This document shows, piece by piece, positions 8,880 through 17,841 of a DNA stretch of 51,136 nt. Source of the DNA: an uncultured bacterium (lineage in GTDB: Bacteria > Verrucomicrobiota > Kiritimatiellia > CAIKKV01 > CAITUY01); contig CAITUY010000084.1 in the NCBI GenBank assembly GCA_903895695.1, positions 1 through 51,136 of the forward strand, given 5' to 3'. The translations under genes and the position numbers were made by a program. The notes beneath the pieces are model-generated. The model had not been told where the DNA came from and did no database searches. It saw only the letters and a program-made list of their open reading frames with translations. Position 1 is the first letter of the stretch. Each line of letters opens with the position of its first letter.

Positions 8880-11800
8880 ATGACCAACACGACCGGCACA
8901 CCGCCCTCCCGTGGATTCGCCTGGCTCAACATCTCGCAGTTCTGCGGGGCTTTGAACGACAATGTGTTCAAAGTGCTGGCGATCCTCTTCATGATTCACC
9001 TGCACGGCGCGGGTGCGGCGGCGACCATCTCCGCCATGGCCGCTGTCGTGTTCATCGTCCCATTCCTGCTCTTCTCCGCGGCCGCCGGCGTCCTGGCCGA
9101 CCGTTTCAGCAAACGCAACATCCTCGTGCTCTGCAAGGCGATGGAAATCACGGCGATGGCGGGTGCCGTGGCCTCGTATTTCTGGCAGTGTGAATGGGGC
9201 CTCTATGCCGTACTCTTCCTGATCGGCACCCACAGCGCCCTGTTCAGCCCCTCCAAGTATGGGATTGTTCCGGAACTGGTCAATCGGGACCAGTTGTCCC
9301 GGGCCAACAGCCTGCTGGTCATGGCCACCTTTCTGGCCGTGGTGCTGGGGTCCGCCGTGGCGCCCTTTCTGGTCGGCCTGACCGGCGCGAACTACACCCT
9401 GGCCCAGAGTGTTTGCGTGGCGACGGCCGTGGTCGGGCTGATCGCCGCGTCGATGATTGCCCGCACGCCGCCTGCCGGATCGGACCAGCGGATCACGCCG
9501 TTGTTCGTGCGGGACATCTGGCGCACGATGTGGTCCATCCGCGGCGACCGTTATCTGCTTCAGGCCGTTCTGGCCTCCGCCTATTTCACCATGCTTGGCG
9601 CCTACATGCAGTTGAACCTGATCCCCTACGGCATGCAACGCCTGGGGCTGGACGAGTCGCACAGCGGCTATCTGTTCTTTGTGGCATCCATCGGTATCGC
9701 GGCCGGCGCGTGGCTGTCGGGCCGATTGTCCGGGCGCAACATCGAGTTCGGGATTGTGCCGCTGGGAGCGATGATGCTCGCCCTGGGCGCGTTGGCGTTG
9801 AAGTGGCTGCCGCCCTCCGTGTGGTATGCCGGCCCCGCCATCTTCGCCGCGGGTGCGGGCGCCGGCTTGTTCATTGTGCCGGTGGATTCGTTCGTGCAAG
9901 CGCAGGCCCCGCAACAACAGCGGGGCGAGATTCTGGCCGCCTCCAGCTTTCTCAGTTGGGTCGGCGCGCTGGTCGCCTCGGGCCTCGTGCTGATGACCGT
10001 CAAGCTCGGGTGGTCGGCGGCCACGGGGTTCCTGCTGATGGCCGGGCTTACACTGGCTCTGCTGGTCGTCACGCTGAAGGTATTGCCGGATTTCCTGCTG
10101 CGATTCGTGCTGCTGGTGGTGACGCGGCTGGCCTACCGCATCCGCACCCTGGGCGCCGCCAACGTGCCGATCGACGGGCCTGCCGTCCTGGTCTGCAACC
10201 ACGTCTCGCACCTGGACGCCCTGCTGTTGATCGCCACGCAACAGCGGCGGCTGCGTTTCATCGTCGAGTCGTCGCTGTATGCCCGTTGGCCGCGGCTCGG
10301 GTGGGCCTTCAACCTGCTGGGCTGCCTCCCGGTGGATGCCAAGGCTTCGCCGAAACAGTTGGCACAAGCACTGGAGGCCGTACGAGCGGCCCTCGCTGAA
10401 GGCTACATGGTGTGCGTGTTTGCCGAAGGGACCCTGACCCACACGGGCAATCTTCGCGAATTCAAACATGGGTTCGCTTACCTGGTGAAGGAAACAAACT
10501 ACCCCGTCGTCCCCGTCTATATCGGCGGCGCCTGGGGCGCGATCACCAACTACTACCATGGACAACTCGGCCGGCGCCGACCGCTGCTGTTACGTTATCC
10601 CGTGACCGTTTTGTTTGGACACCCCGTGCCCCCGACGACTCTGGTCAACGACGTGCGGCTGGCCGTCATGGAACTGTCGGTCGACTATTACCAGGACCGC
10701 AAACCGGAGCGCCAACCCCTCGGCGAGATGTTCGCCAAGTCCGCCCACGCCAACTGGGACCAACTGGCCATGACCGATGCCACGGGCAAACGCCTGACCT
10801 ACGCCAAGTTGCTGTGCGGCTCGCTGGCGCTGGCCGACAAGCTGCGCCCAGTCACGGCCGGCCAGGACAAGGTGGGTATCCTGCTGCCGGCGTCTGTGGG
10901 CGGCGCCCTCGCCAACCTGGCGCTGACCCTACTCGGCAAGACCACGGTCAATCTCAACTTCACCGCCTCGGCCGGCTCGTTCCAATCCGCGATTCGGCAG
11001 TGCGACCTGAAGACCATCGTCACCTCCAAGGCCTTCCTGGAGAAGATCCCGCCGCTCGAAATGCCTGCCGGGACGCTCTATCTGGAAGACGTACTGGCGT
11101 CCTTGACGCCTGGAGACAAGCGAAAGGCTTTCCTCAAGGCCATTTTCCTGCCCGCGAGTATCCTGGGTCGCATTCCCGGATTTGAGGCCGACCGCCCGGT
11201 GACCGTCATCTTTTCCTCGGGATCCACCGGCGAGCCCAAAGGTGTCATGCTGAGTCACCACAACATTGCCTCAAACATCGAATCCCTGCGGCGGGTATTC
11301 CACTCGGCACCCACCGACAACGTCTGCGCAGCCCTGCCCTTCTTCCATTCACTAGGTTATACCGGCACGATTTGGTTTCCGTTGCTGAGCGGCTTCTCCG
11401 CCACATACCACGCGAACCCGCTCGATGCCGGCACAATTGCCACGCTCGTGCGAGAAAGCCGCTCCACGATGCTGTTCGCGACGCCAACGTTCCTCATGCT
11501 GTACCTGCGCAAAGCAACGAAAGAGGACTTTGCCTCGCTCAAGTACGTCGTGGTGGGGGCCGAGAAGCTGAAAGACCGCCTCGCCGTTGCGTTCGAGGAG
11601 CGATTCGGGATTCGCCCGCTGGAAGGGTACGGCGCCACCGAGCTCTCGCCCGTCGCCACCTTGAGCCTGCCGCACGTTGTCACCGAAGGCGTCTCCCAAC
11701 GCGGCTGGAAAGAAGGCTGCGTCGGCCTGCCGCTCCCCGGCGTAGCGGTCAAAATAACGGACCCTGACACCGGGCGCACCCTCCCGGTGGGCGAAGCCGG

Positions 11801-12281
11801 TCTGCTCAAGGTGAAGGGGCCGAACGTCATGCTGGGCTACCTGGGGAAGCCTGAACTCACGGCCGAAGTGTTGCAGGATGGCTGGTACAACACCGGCGAC
11901 GTCGCCCGCATGGATGCCGAGGGGTTCGTGGCGATCACCGACCGCCTGTCGCGATTCAGCAAGATCGGCGGCGAAATGGTGCCTCACCTGGCGATCGAAG
12001 AGGCGCTGCACGGACAACTCGCCATGTCCACCCAGGTCCTGGCAGTCGTCTCCGTCCCTGACGATCGGAAAGGCGAAAAGCTCGTGTTGCTCTACACCGA
12101 CGAAGCGGGTGATGCCGCACGCCTCGCGCAAGCGGTCGACGCTGCCGACATTCCAAACCTTTGGAAGCCGGGCCGCGAATCCAGTTTCCGAATCGCGGCT
12201 CTGCCGGTATTGGGCACCGGGAAACTAGATTTGCGGGCCATGAAGGAGTTGGCCAGGCAGTTGACGACCAAAACTCCGTGA
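8880..12281 (+). CDS. aas: LplT-Aas fusion: lysophospholipid transporter, acyltransferase, acyl-ACP synthetase
   Basis: A 1133-aa three-part protein. Residues 1 to about 405 form an MFS transporter like LplT, the lysophospholipid flippase. Then comes a PlsC-type acyltransferase with NHVSHLD at about 440-446 and an AEGTLT block. The rest is an AMP-forming acyl-ACP/acyl-CoA synthetase with the P-loop SSGSTGEPKG at about 778-787 and GYGATELSP. In Escherichia coli, LplT (397 aa) and Aas (719 aa) are separate neighbouring genes whose products flip lysophosphatidylethanolamine inward and re-acylate it. The fused length here is almost exactly the sum. The ATG at 8880 is used because the protein then begins just before the first helix. 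It heads a tight operon with a second PlsC and a PAP2-like phosphatase. Confidence 0.9.
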   Translation: MTNTTGTPPSRGFAWLNISQFCGALNDNVFKVLAILFMIHLHGAGAAATISAMAAVVFIVPFLLFSAAAGVLADRFSKRNILVLCKAMEITAMAGAVASYFWQCEWGLYAVLFLIGTHSALFSPSKYGIVPELVNRDQLSRANSLLVMATFLAVVLGSAVAPFLVGLTGANYTLAQSVCVATAVVGLIAASMIARTPPAGSDQRITPLFVRDIWRTMWSIRGDRYLLQAVLASAYFTMLGAYMQLNLIPYGMQRLGLDESHSGYLFFVASIGIAAGAWLSGRLSGRNIEFGIVPLGAMMLALGALALKWLPPSVWYAGPAIFAAGAGAGLFIVPVDSFVQAQAPQQQRGEILAASSFLSWVGALVASGLVLMTVKLGWSAATGFLLMAGLTLALLVVTLKVLPDFLLRFVLLVVTRLAYRIRTLGAANVPIDGPAVLVCNHVSHLDALLLIATQQRRLRFIVESSLYARWPRLGWAFNLLGCLPVDAKASPKQLAQALEAVRAALAEGYMVCVFAEGTLTHTGNLREFKHGFAYLVKETNYPVVPVYIGGAWGAITNYYHGQLGRRRPLLLRYPVTVLFGHPVPPTTLVNDVRLAVMELSVDYYQDRKPERQPLGEMFAKSAHANWDQLAMTDATGKRLTYAKLLCGSLALADKLRPVTAGQDKVGILLPASVGGALANLALTLLGKTTVNLNFTASAGSFQSAIRQCDLKTIVTSKAFLEKIPPLEMPAGTLYLEDVLASLTPGDKRKAFLKAIFLPASILGRIPGFEADRPVTVIFSSGSTGEPKGVMLSHHNIASNIESLRRVFHSAPTDNVCAALPFFHSLGYTGTIWFPLLSGFSATYHANPLDAGTIATLVRESRSTMLFATPTFLMLYLRKATKEDFASLKYVVVGAEKLKDRLAVAFEERFGIRPLEGYGATELSPVATLSLPHVVTEGVSQRGWKEGCVGLPLPGVAVKITDPDTGRTLPVGEAGLLKVKGPNVMLGYLGKPELTAEVLQDGWYNTGDVARMDAEGFVAITDRLSRFSKIGGEMVPHLAIEEALHGQLAMSTQVLAVVSVPDDRKGEKLVLLYTDEAGDAARLAQAVDAADIPNLWKPGRESSFRIAALPVLGTGKLDLRAMKELARQLTTKTP

Positions 12282-12296
12282 GGGACCGGGCGCGCC

Positions 12297-13520
12297 ATGC
12301 AGAATATCATCATCGACCAGCCGTATGAGTTCGTCCCTCCGTGTCGCGGAGTCTTCTGGCCGAACGCGCTGCGGCCCCTCCTGCCGGTCTACTTGCGTCG
12401 TGCTCATGGGATCGAGACGGTCGAACTGATCGGCACGGAACGCTTGCGGAAATCCGTGGAGGCCGGGCACGGCATCATGATCGCACCGAACCATTGCCGG
12501 CCGTCGGATCCGATGGTGGTGGCCCATCTCGGTTACGCTATCGGGCGACCGGTTCACATCATGGCCAGTTGGCATTTATTCAAACAATCGGCGTTTCAGA
12601 CGTGGCTCCTGCGACGGGCGGGCGCCTTCAGCGTCTATCGCGAGGGCCTGGACCGCGAAGCGCTCAAATTCGCCGTGCAGATCCTCGTCGAGGCGAAACG
12701 GCCATTGGTCCTGTTCCCCGAGGGTGTCGTCTCGCGAACCAACGATCAGGTCAACCACCTGATGGACGGCTCCGTCTTCATTGCCCGTAATGCCGCCAAA
12801 CAGAGGGCGGCGGACGGAGGGTCCGGCAAGGTCGTCGTTCACCCCGTGGCCATCCGGTACTTCTATGAGGGCGACCTGAATAATGCCCTGACCATCGCCC
12901 TGGCGAAGATCGAGCACCGTCTCTCGTGGCGTCCACAGACTCACCTTGGCCTCACAGAACGGATCGTCAAGGTTGGCGAGGCCCTGTTAGCGCTCAAAGA
13001 AATCGAGTATTTCGGGATGCCGAAGGCCGGCGAACTGCGGCAGCGGCTGACGGCATTGATCGATCACTTGCTGGGGCCGTTGGAGGTCGAATGGTTGAAG
13101 GGCAAGCGGGACGACAACGTCGTGACACGGGTCAAGAATCTTCGGTTCGCGCTATTACCCGACCTGGTGGCAGGGGACCTCGACGAGGCGGAGCGGAGCC
13201 GGCGCTGGCTCCAACTTGCCGACATCTATCTGGCCCAGCAGTTGTACTTCTACCCGCCAGGCTACTTCTCACCGCAGCCCACGCCGGAGCGTCTGCTCGA
13301 GACCGTGGAACGGTTCGAGGAGGACCTGACGGACCAGACGCCAGTGCACGGCCCCCTCCGCGCCGTCGTCGAAGTGGGCGAAGCGATCGAAGTTCAGCCA
13401 ACGCGCGAGCGATGGGTAGAAACGGACCCGGTCATGGCTCGCATACGGACGGACTTGGAAACCATGCTCGCAGGCCTCGTGGCCCGACGCCGCGTGCCAC
13501 CGGGGGAGCCACGAACATGA
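12297..13520 (+). CDS. 1-acyl-glycerol-3-phosphate acyltransferase-like (PlsC domain)
   Basis: A 407-aa acyltransferase of the PlsC/LPLAT superfamily. The catalytic NHxxxxD motif is NHCRPSD (Asn65 to Asp71) and the substrate-binding block is VLFPEGVVSR near residue 140. The PlsC domain covers about residues 45-235. The C-terminal ~170 residues are not part of a standard PlsC and carry no motif I recognise. It starts 15 bp after the LplT-Aas gene, and its TGA overlaps the next ATG. Three lipid genes in a row suggest a phospholipid remodelling or recycling operon. Whether it acylates lysophosphatidate or another lysolipid cannot be read from sequence. Confidence 0.8.
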   Translation: MQNIIIDQPYEFVPPCRGVFWPNALRPLLPVYLRRAHGIETVELIGTERLRKSVEAGHGIMIAPNHCRPSDPMVVAHLGYAIGRPVHIMASWHLFKQSAFQTWLLRRAGAFSVYREGLDREALKFAVQILVEAKRPLVLFPEGVVSRTNDQVNHLMDGSVFIARNAAKQRAADGGSGKVVVHPVAIRYFYEGDLNNALTIALAKIEHRLSWRPQTHLGLTERIVKVGEALLALKEIEYFGMPKAGELRQRLTALIDHLLGPLEVEWLKGKRDDNVVTRVKNLRFALLPDLVAGDLDEAERSRRWLQLADIYLAQQLYFYPPGYFSPQPTPERLLETVERFEEDLTDQTPVHGPLRAVVEVGEAIEVQPTRERWVETDPVMARIRTDLETMLAGLVARRRVPPGEPRT

Positions 13521-14281
13521 GTGCTCCAACACCCCCGCTCAAACCTGGGCAAGGCCTGCAATGGTTCGCGGCGCTCCTGTTGTTGGGCGTCCTGGTTGTT
13601 CTGCTGGCCGTCATCGCCTGGGCCAAGTCGGCGCCAACCGGGTGCTGGCTGGCCTCGCGGGCCGGCGGATTGGCGCTGAAAGGGCTCGTGGTCGGGGTGA
13701 GTCTGGCGGCTTGGTTCTGGACCCAATCGCTCATCGCAGGCCGGGGTATCAAGGACGGCCGCATCGGCGACCTCCTCCACGATCTCAGCGAACCGTGGAA
13801 CGACTGGTTGCAGGCCCGTCCGCGGGTTGCTTCCGGCGTTCTCATCGCGAGTTCGGCCGGCATCGACCTATTCGGTTTGTTCCTGATCGGGGCCGGCGTT
13901 TTCGGTCCCACTCTGCGCCCGTTCCTCGCGCTGTTGCTTCTCTTTGCATTCAGGCAGGTATGCCAGGCGGTGTGCGCGCTCCCGGCGCCGCCAAAAATGA
14001 TCTGGCATCATCCCGGCTTTCCGTCCCTGCTGGTGACGTACGGAACGGCCAACGATTTCTTCATTTCCGGCCACACGGCCATAGCCGTGCTGGGAGCGAT
14101 CGAAGCCAGCCACCTGCTGCCGTTTGGCTTCGGTCTTGCCGCCGGCGCCGTCGCGGTGTTTGAAGCTACGGTCGTGATCGTCCTGCGAGCCCACTATACC
14201 ATGGACGTCCTGGGCGCCATCGTGGCAGCCTTCTGTGCAGCCAACCTGGCCGGGCATATCTGCGCGGTCGCCGGACTGTGA
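13517..14281 (+). CDS. PAP2/sphingomyelin-synthase-like membrane phosphatase
   Basis: A 254-aa integral membrane protein with about six hydrophobic segments. It has the lipid phosphatase/phosphotransferase signatures SGHT (Ser184-Thr187) and RAHYTMD (His226, Asp230). The wide spacing between membrane segments and the HYxxD form match the sphingomyelin-synthase-related branch (PAP2_3) better than classical PAP2. The predicted role is head-group transfer or removal on a phospholipid. The ATG overlaps the upstream stop by 4 bp (ATGA at 13517-13520). An in-frame open stretch extends upstream to 12926, but it lies inside the plsC gene in another frame and is not real coding. As third gene of the lipid operon, its substrate probably overlaps that of its partners. 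Confidence 0.75.
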   Translation: MSAPTPPLKPGQGLQWFAALLLLGVLVVLLAVIAWAKSAPTGCWLASRAGGLALKGLVVGVSLAAWFWTQSLIAGRGIKDGRIGDLLHDLSEPWNDWLQARPRVASGVLIASSAGIDLFGLFLIGAGVFGPTLRPFLALLLLFAFRQVCQAVCALPAPPKMIWHHPGFPSLLVTYGTANDFFISGHTAIAVLGAIEASHLLPFGFGLAAGAVAVFEATVVIVLRAHYTMDVLGAIVAAFCAANLAGHICAVAGL

Positions 14282-14308
14282 ATTCAACAGGCAGGGGATA
14301 GCTTGTGA

Positions 14309-15694
14309 TCAGTCCACGCGGTACTTGGCCGGTATCTCGTAGACTTCGGTGGGAAGCATGGACGTGAGAACCGTGTGCCGATAGCTCCCCCCGGGGCCCT
14401 TCTCCGCAAGATCCACGACATAGGGCTGCCGCTCCTTGGCGCCGCCCTTGGCGTACCAGACTTCGACAATCGGCTGCCGGATTTCCGCATCATTTTCCGC
14501 GATCACGATGCCAACGTGTCCGTCGTCCAGTTCCACCATCGTTCCCGGCGGAAACACGCCGACCGACGAAAAGAACGCCTCGAGCAAATCGGGGTGAAAG
14601 TGGGTGCCGGACATCTTATGCATTTCCTCGTACACCTTCTCTGGCGTCATCCCCTCTTTGTAGGACCGGACGCTTCGGAGCGCATCGTAAACGTCCGCGA
14701 TCGCCACGATCATGCTGCCGAGATTGAGGTCGCCGCCGAACACCTTCGTCGGATAGCCCTTCTTGTCATACCGAACGTGGTGCTCGAACGCGGCCACGGC
14801 GATCAAGGGGTGAATGCCCGGTGTCAGCATGAGAAGCTTGGCGCCATCCAGCGGGTGGGACTTCACCTTGGCGAATTCATCCTCGCTCAATTTCTCTTTC
14901 TTCCTGAGGACCTGCCCGGCGAGGGCGAGTTTACCTGAGTCGTGGAGGAACCCCGCCATCCCGATCTCCGCCACCAACGGGGCGCTCATACCGAGGCCCT
15001 GCGCCTGCGCGAGGGAGATCACGGCGACATTGAGGGAGTGCACGAAGGAGTACTCGTCGTGCTTCTTGAGCGAAGCCGCGATCAGCAGCGGGGACTTGTT
15101 CTCCAGGAGCCGGCCCAGAATCTTGTTGATGAACGCGTTGGCCTTGTCGGCGTCGATCGCGCGCTTGTCGCCGATCGACTGCGCAATGTCGCCCAGCACA
15201 TCCACCCCTTCGGTGTAATAGGCGGCGCACGGGTTCGTCTCGCGATCGGCCTTCCGACCGTCACGGGATTCATCGATCCCAAGTCCCTCGATCACGATAT
15301 TCCGGAGTCCCGAGGTGTCGATGGCGGCGGCGGCGTTGGCGTCCAGTTTCCTTCGGGCCTCGACGAGGGCGAGGAAGGCCCCCAGTTCGTCGCGCGTCGC
15401 CGCCTTGAGAAAGGAGACCTTCTCGATCTTCCCATCGATGAGCAGGCCTGTCAAAAGAGCGGCGGTTCGCGCCAGGCGGTGCAGGGGTTGTTTGTCAAAG
15501 ATCAGCATTTCGCCGACAACCCCGAGCGTTACGTCCGGCCGGGACAGGACGGCGCCCTGCATCATCGAGTGCGCCTCGCCGAGGGCCTCCTTGGTGAGCT
15601 TGTGCGCCTCACCGTACATGGCCCGCGCCTGAAAGGCGGACTGAAGCGCCAAGAGGAACTTCTCGACACTCTCCCGGATGTCAGCCAGTGCCAT
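14309..15694 (-). CDS. HD-GYP domain protein with N-terminal helical module
   Basis: A 461-aa putative cyclic-di-GMP phosphodiesterase. The HD-GYP domain spans about residues 200-370. His219, the His251-Asp252 pair (HDSGK), His280, His305-His306 and the GYP tripeptide (313-315) are all present, so the metal centre looks intact. The usual HHE becomes HHV, and DGxGYP becomes DKKGYP. After the catalytic domain there is a small beta-rich tail (VELDDGHVGIVI) as seen in several HD-GYP proteins. The first ~115 residues resemble the N-terminus of the next gene upstream (15704-17713), 9 bp away in the same operon. No receiver domain is fused; the input probably comes from the neighbours. Confidence 0.85.
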   Translation of the reverse strand: MALADIRESVEKFLLALQSAFQARAMYGEAHKLTKEALGEAHSMMQGAVLSRPDVTLGVVGEMLIFDKQPLHRLARTAALLTGLLIDGKIEKVSFLKAATRDELGAFLALVEARRKLDANAAAAIDTSGLRNIVIEGLGIDESRDGRKADRETNPCAAYYTEGVDVLGDIAQSIGDKRAIDADKANAFINKILGRLLENKSPLLIAASLKKHDEYSFVHSLNVAVISLAQAQGLGMSAPLVAEIGMAGFLHDSGKLALAGQVLRKKEKLSEDEFAKVKSHPLDGAKLLMLTPGIHPLIAVAAFEHHVRYDKKGYPTKVFGGDLNLGSMIVAIADVYDALRSVRSYKEGMTPEKVYEEMHKMSGTHFHPDLLEAFFSSVGVFPPGTMVELDDGHVGIVIAENDAEIRQPIVEVWYAKGGAKERQPYVVDLAEKGPGGSYRHTVLTSMLPTEVYEIPAKYRVD

Positions 15695-15703
15695 GACGTG
15701 ACC

Positions 15704-17713
15704 TCATTTCGAGCCAACCCTCTTGATCACCTTCTCGCAGGCCTGCCGGACGGCCCGATCTTTCTTGCTCCCGTGGTGCTCCAGCGTCTGGCGGGCCTCG
15801 GGCGATCCGATTTGAATCAGACTCGTGGCGGCCGCCGTGCGCAAGGAATGGTAGCCCCGCCAATCGAGACGGGGGCGTACAGCGAGAATATTCGCAAGGT
15901 GCGGCACGGTTCCGTGCATCCGGCGTTCGCCGCAAATTCTGACCGCCGCCCGCAGATGAGCGTTCACGAAGAAACCCTTGCGAAGCTTCGCGAACAACGC
16001 GTGCGCCCGTTTCTCGTCACAACCGCCGAGCAGAACGGCGAGCATGATGTCACGGCCCTTGGGATCGGACTCTTTGTCGAGAGCCGCGACGACCTTTTCC
16101 ATCTGCTCCTCGGTGAACGGAATGCCCGACAGCATGATCGCGAACCGTTCCTTTCCGAGGATCGATCGCTCAGCGAGAAAGGCATCGAGGAACGTGCCGG
16201 CGGAACTCGAGTCCAAACCGTCAAGAGACAGCCCGATCCCCCTCAGCTCGCTGTCGGTGGCCTTGGGAATCAGAGAAACGAGGAACGGGGCGCCCGTGAT
16301 CTTCCCGAGACGGCTCAGCGCTATCTCGGATTCCCGCGCAATCGCCCTCTCGCTTGAGTCGGCGCCGCTCTTCTCCGAATAGAGCGTCAGCGCGTCCCGC
16401 GCCAGTTCGTTGACCCGGTCGGCGGGCGAGTTCTGCATAGAATCGATCAGCAGGTCACTGAATTTCCTGAAATATACGGGATCGCTCTCGAACCAAAGAA
16501 CATTCAGAAGCAATTCCGCCCTTTCACGGTCTGTATTGGCGGGCTGGACCCGCTTCTCGTAATCCTGAACAAGGGCTTTGAGCGACGCCGACAGTTCGCT
16601 CACCAGCCCGACCTTTTCGGATACCGTATCGACGGTCAGCTTGTAGATCTTCGACATGAAATCGTCCCGGGGAGCGATTTTCAGGGCCTCCTGAATGGCC
16701 TCCCGAATCTCGTCCAACCCGCCGCCACGGGACTGACTTTCCTGAAGGAGCTTCTCCGCCACGAGAGAGGAAACCCCTGTCGATCGCGCCGGTCGCGCCG
16801 AAAGCTTCCCGAACAGGTCGATAAGGTTCCGGTCGATCTTGCCCTGCCGGTCAATGATGGACACAATGAAACCGGCCACCACATCCTCGGGCAGGTCGTT
16901 GAGCAGCATGCCTTGCAGCTCGCGGGTTTCCGGATCGACCCCGCCCTTCTCGAAGAGGCTGACGAGCAGTTCCGGGTTCAGCTTTGCCGCGATGACGGAT
17001 AGCGACTGCCGGAGTGGTCGATCCTCCCCGCGCGTGAGTTTGGCTGTCTCCCGACCGAACGCGCCCAGCACCTGCCAGATCTTCGCCGTCACGGCAGCGC
17101 GATCCTTGCCCGAGACCGCAAAGGCGGCGTTGACGGCGTCGGCAACCTTGCCGGTGTCCTTGATCGCGGCCATCATGGTCTCGGACGTCGGATTCGCCGA
17201 GTCGCCCATACGGCACAGCGACTCCCAGAGACGGATGGGATCGGACGCGGCGTTACGCCGGGAGGCTGCCAGGACGACGCGGTAGTCGATCTCCTTGATC
17301 GTGATGTGCGCACAGGCGCGCATTTGCGTGGCGACGCCGCCGGCTTCGGCGATGGCCTCGGGAGTGCCGCGAAATGCATCGAACAGGGTACCGATCTCCG
17401 TCTCCGAAACGCCCCGGGTCACGGTCAGCGCCAAGAGGCCACGGGAATGGAAGTAGTTCGCCATGGAAACAAAAACGGGATCCTTGTCCTTGACGAACTG
17501 GCCGTTCAAAAGGAGATTTTTCGGTGAGAATCCGAGGTCGAGTTTGCCCTCGATGCGGAACCATGCATCCAGAGCGACCTTTAAGCCCTTCGCCGACTCG
17601 GCCAGCATGGGGTGCTTCGGCGGGTAGATCGAGCGCGTCTGGATCGCGCCGTCAAGTGCGTGCACCAGCGCAGCAAACGGAACCAGCTTCTCGTTTGTCA
17701 ATTCCTTCGCCAT
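15704..17713 (-). CDS. large helical-repeat protein, partner of the HD-GYP protein
   Basis: A 669-aa cytoplasmic protein of unknown function. Most of it is alpha-helical with degenerate HEAT-like repeats; the last ~90 residues (HLRAAVRICGERRM ... LIQIGSPEARQTLEHHG) are recognisable HEAT-type helices. The N-terminal ~110 residues align with those of the HD-GYP protein: L..A...R..YP..HP, then a long helix, LGFSPKNLLLNG, and an A....G...L.V-then-E..TLF pattern. No catalytic motif is seen. It is expressed just before the HD-GYP gene (9-bp gap), so it is best read as a scaffold or sensor for that enzyme. Similar pairs occur in other large-genome bacteria, but I cannot name a family. Confidence 0.7.
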   Translation of the reverse strand: MAKELTNEKLVPFAALVHALDGAIQTRSIYPPKHPMLAESAKGLKVALDAWFRIEGKLDLGFSPKNLLLNGQFVKDKDPVFVSMANYFHSRGLLALTVTRGVSETEIGTLFDAFRGTPEAIAEAGGVATQMRACAHITIKEIDYRVVLAASRRNAASDPIRLWESLCRMGDSANPTSETMMAAIKDTGKVADAVNAAFAVSGKDRAAVTAKIWQVLGAFGRETAKLTRGEDRPLRQSLSVIAAKLNPELLVSLFEKGGVDPETRELQGMLLNDLPEDVVAGFIVSIIDRQGKIDRNLIDLFGKLSARPARSTGVSSLVAEKLLQESQSRGGGLDEIREAIQEALKIAPRDDFMSKIYKLTVDTVSEKVGLVSELSASLKALVQDYEKRVQPANTDRERAELLLNVLWFESDPVYFRKFSDLLIDSMQNSPADRVNELARDALTLYSEKSGADSSERAIARESEIALSRLGKITGAPFLVSLIPKATDSELRGIGLSLDGLDSSSAGTFLDAFLAERSILGKERFAIMLSGIPFTEEQMEKVVAALDKESDPKGRDIMLAVLLGGCDEKRAHALFAKLRKGFFVNAHLRAAVRICGERRMHGTVPHLANILAVRPRLDWRGYHSLRTAAATSLIQIGSPEARQTLEHHGSKKDRAVRQACEKVIKRVGSK

Positions 17714-17841
17714 GCGGATCCACCAATGGATCTTTCATATCCCATATCGGCGGAAATCGCAAGGGGATATCCAGACGCACATCCAAGCGCGCTTCCGGAC
17801 GCCAGCGGCACAATTATGATCCCTGGGCGAAGCCGCAGGCG

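Noticed and set aside
12926..13516. Long in-frame upstream extension of the PAP2-like gene
   Set aside because: It lies within the plsC gene in another frame; the ATGA overlap at 13517 is the natural start.
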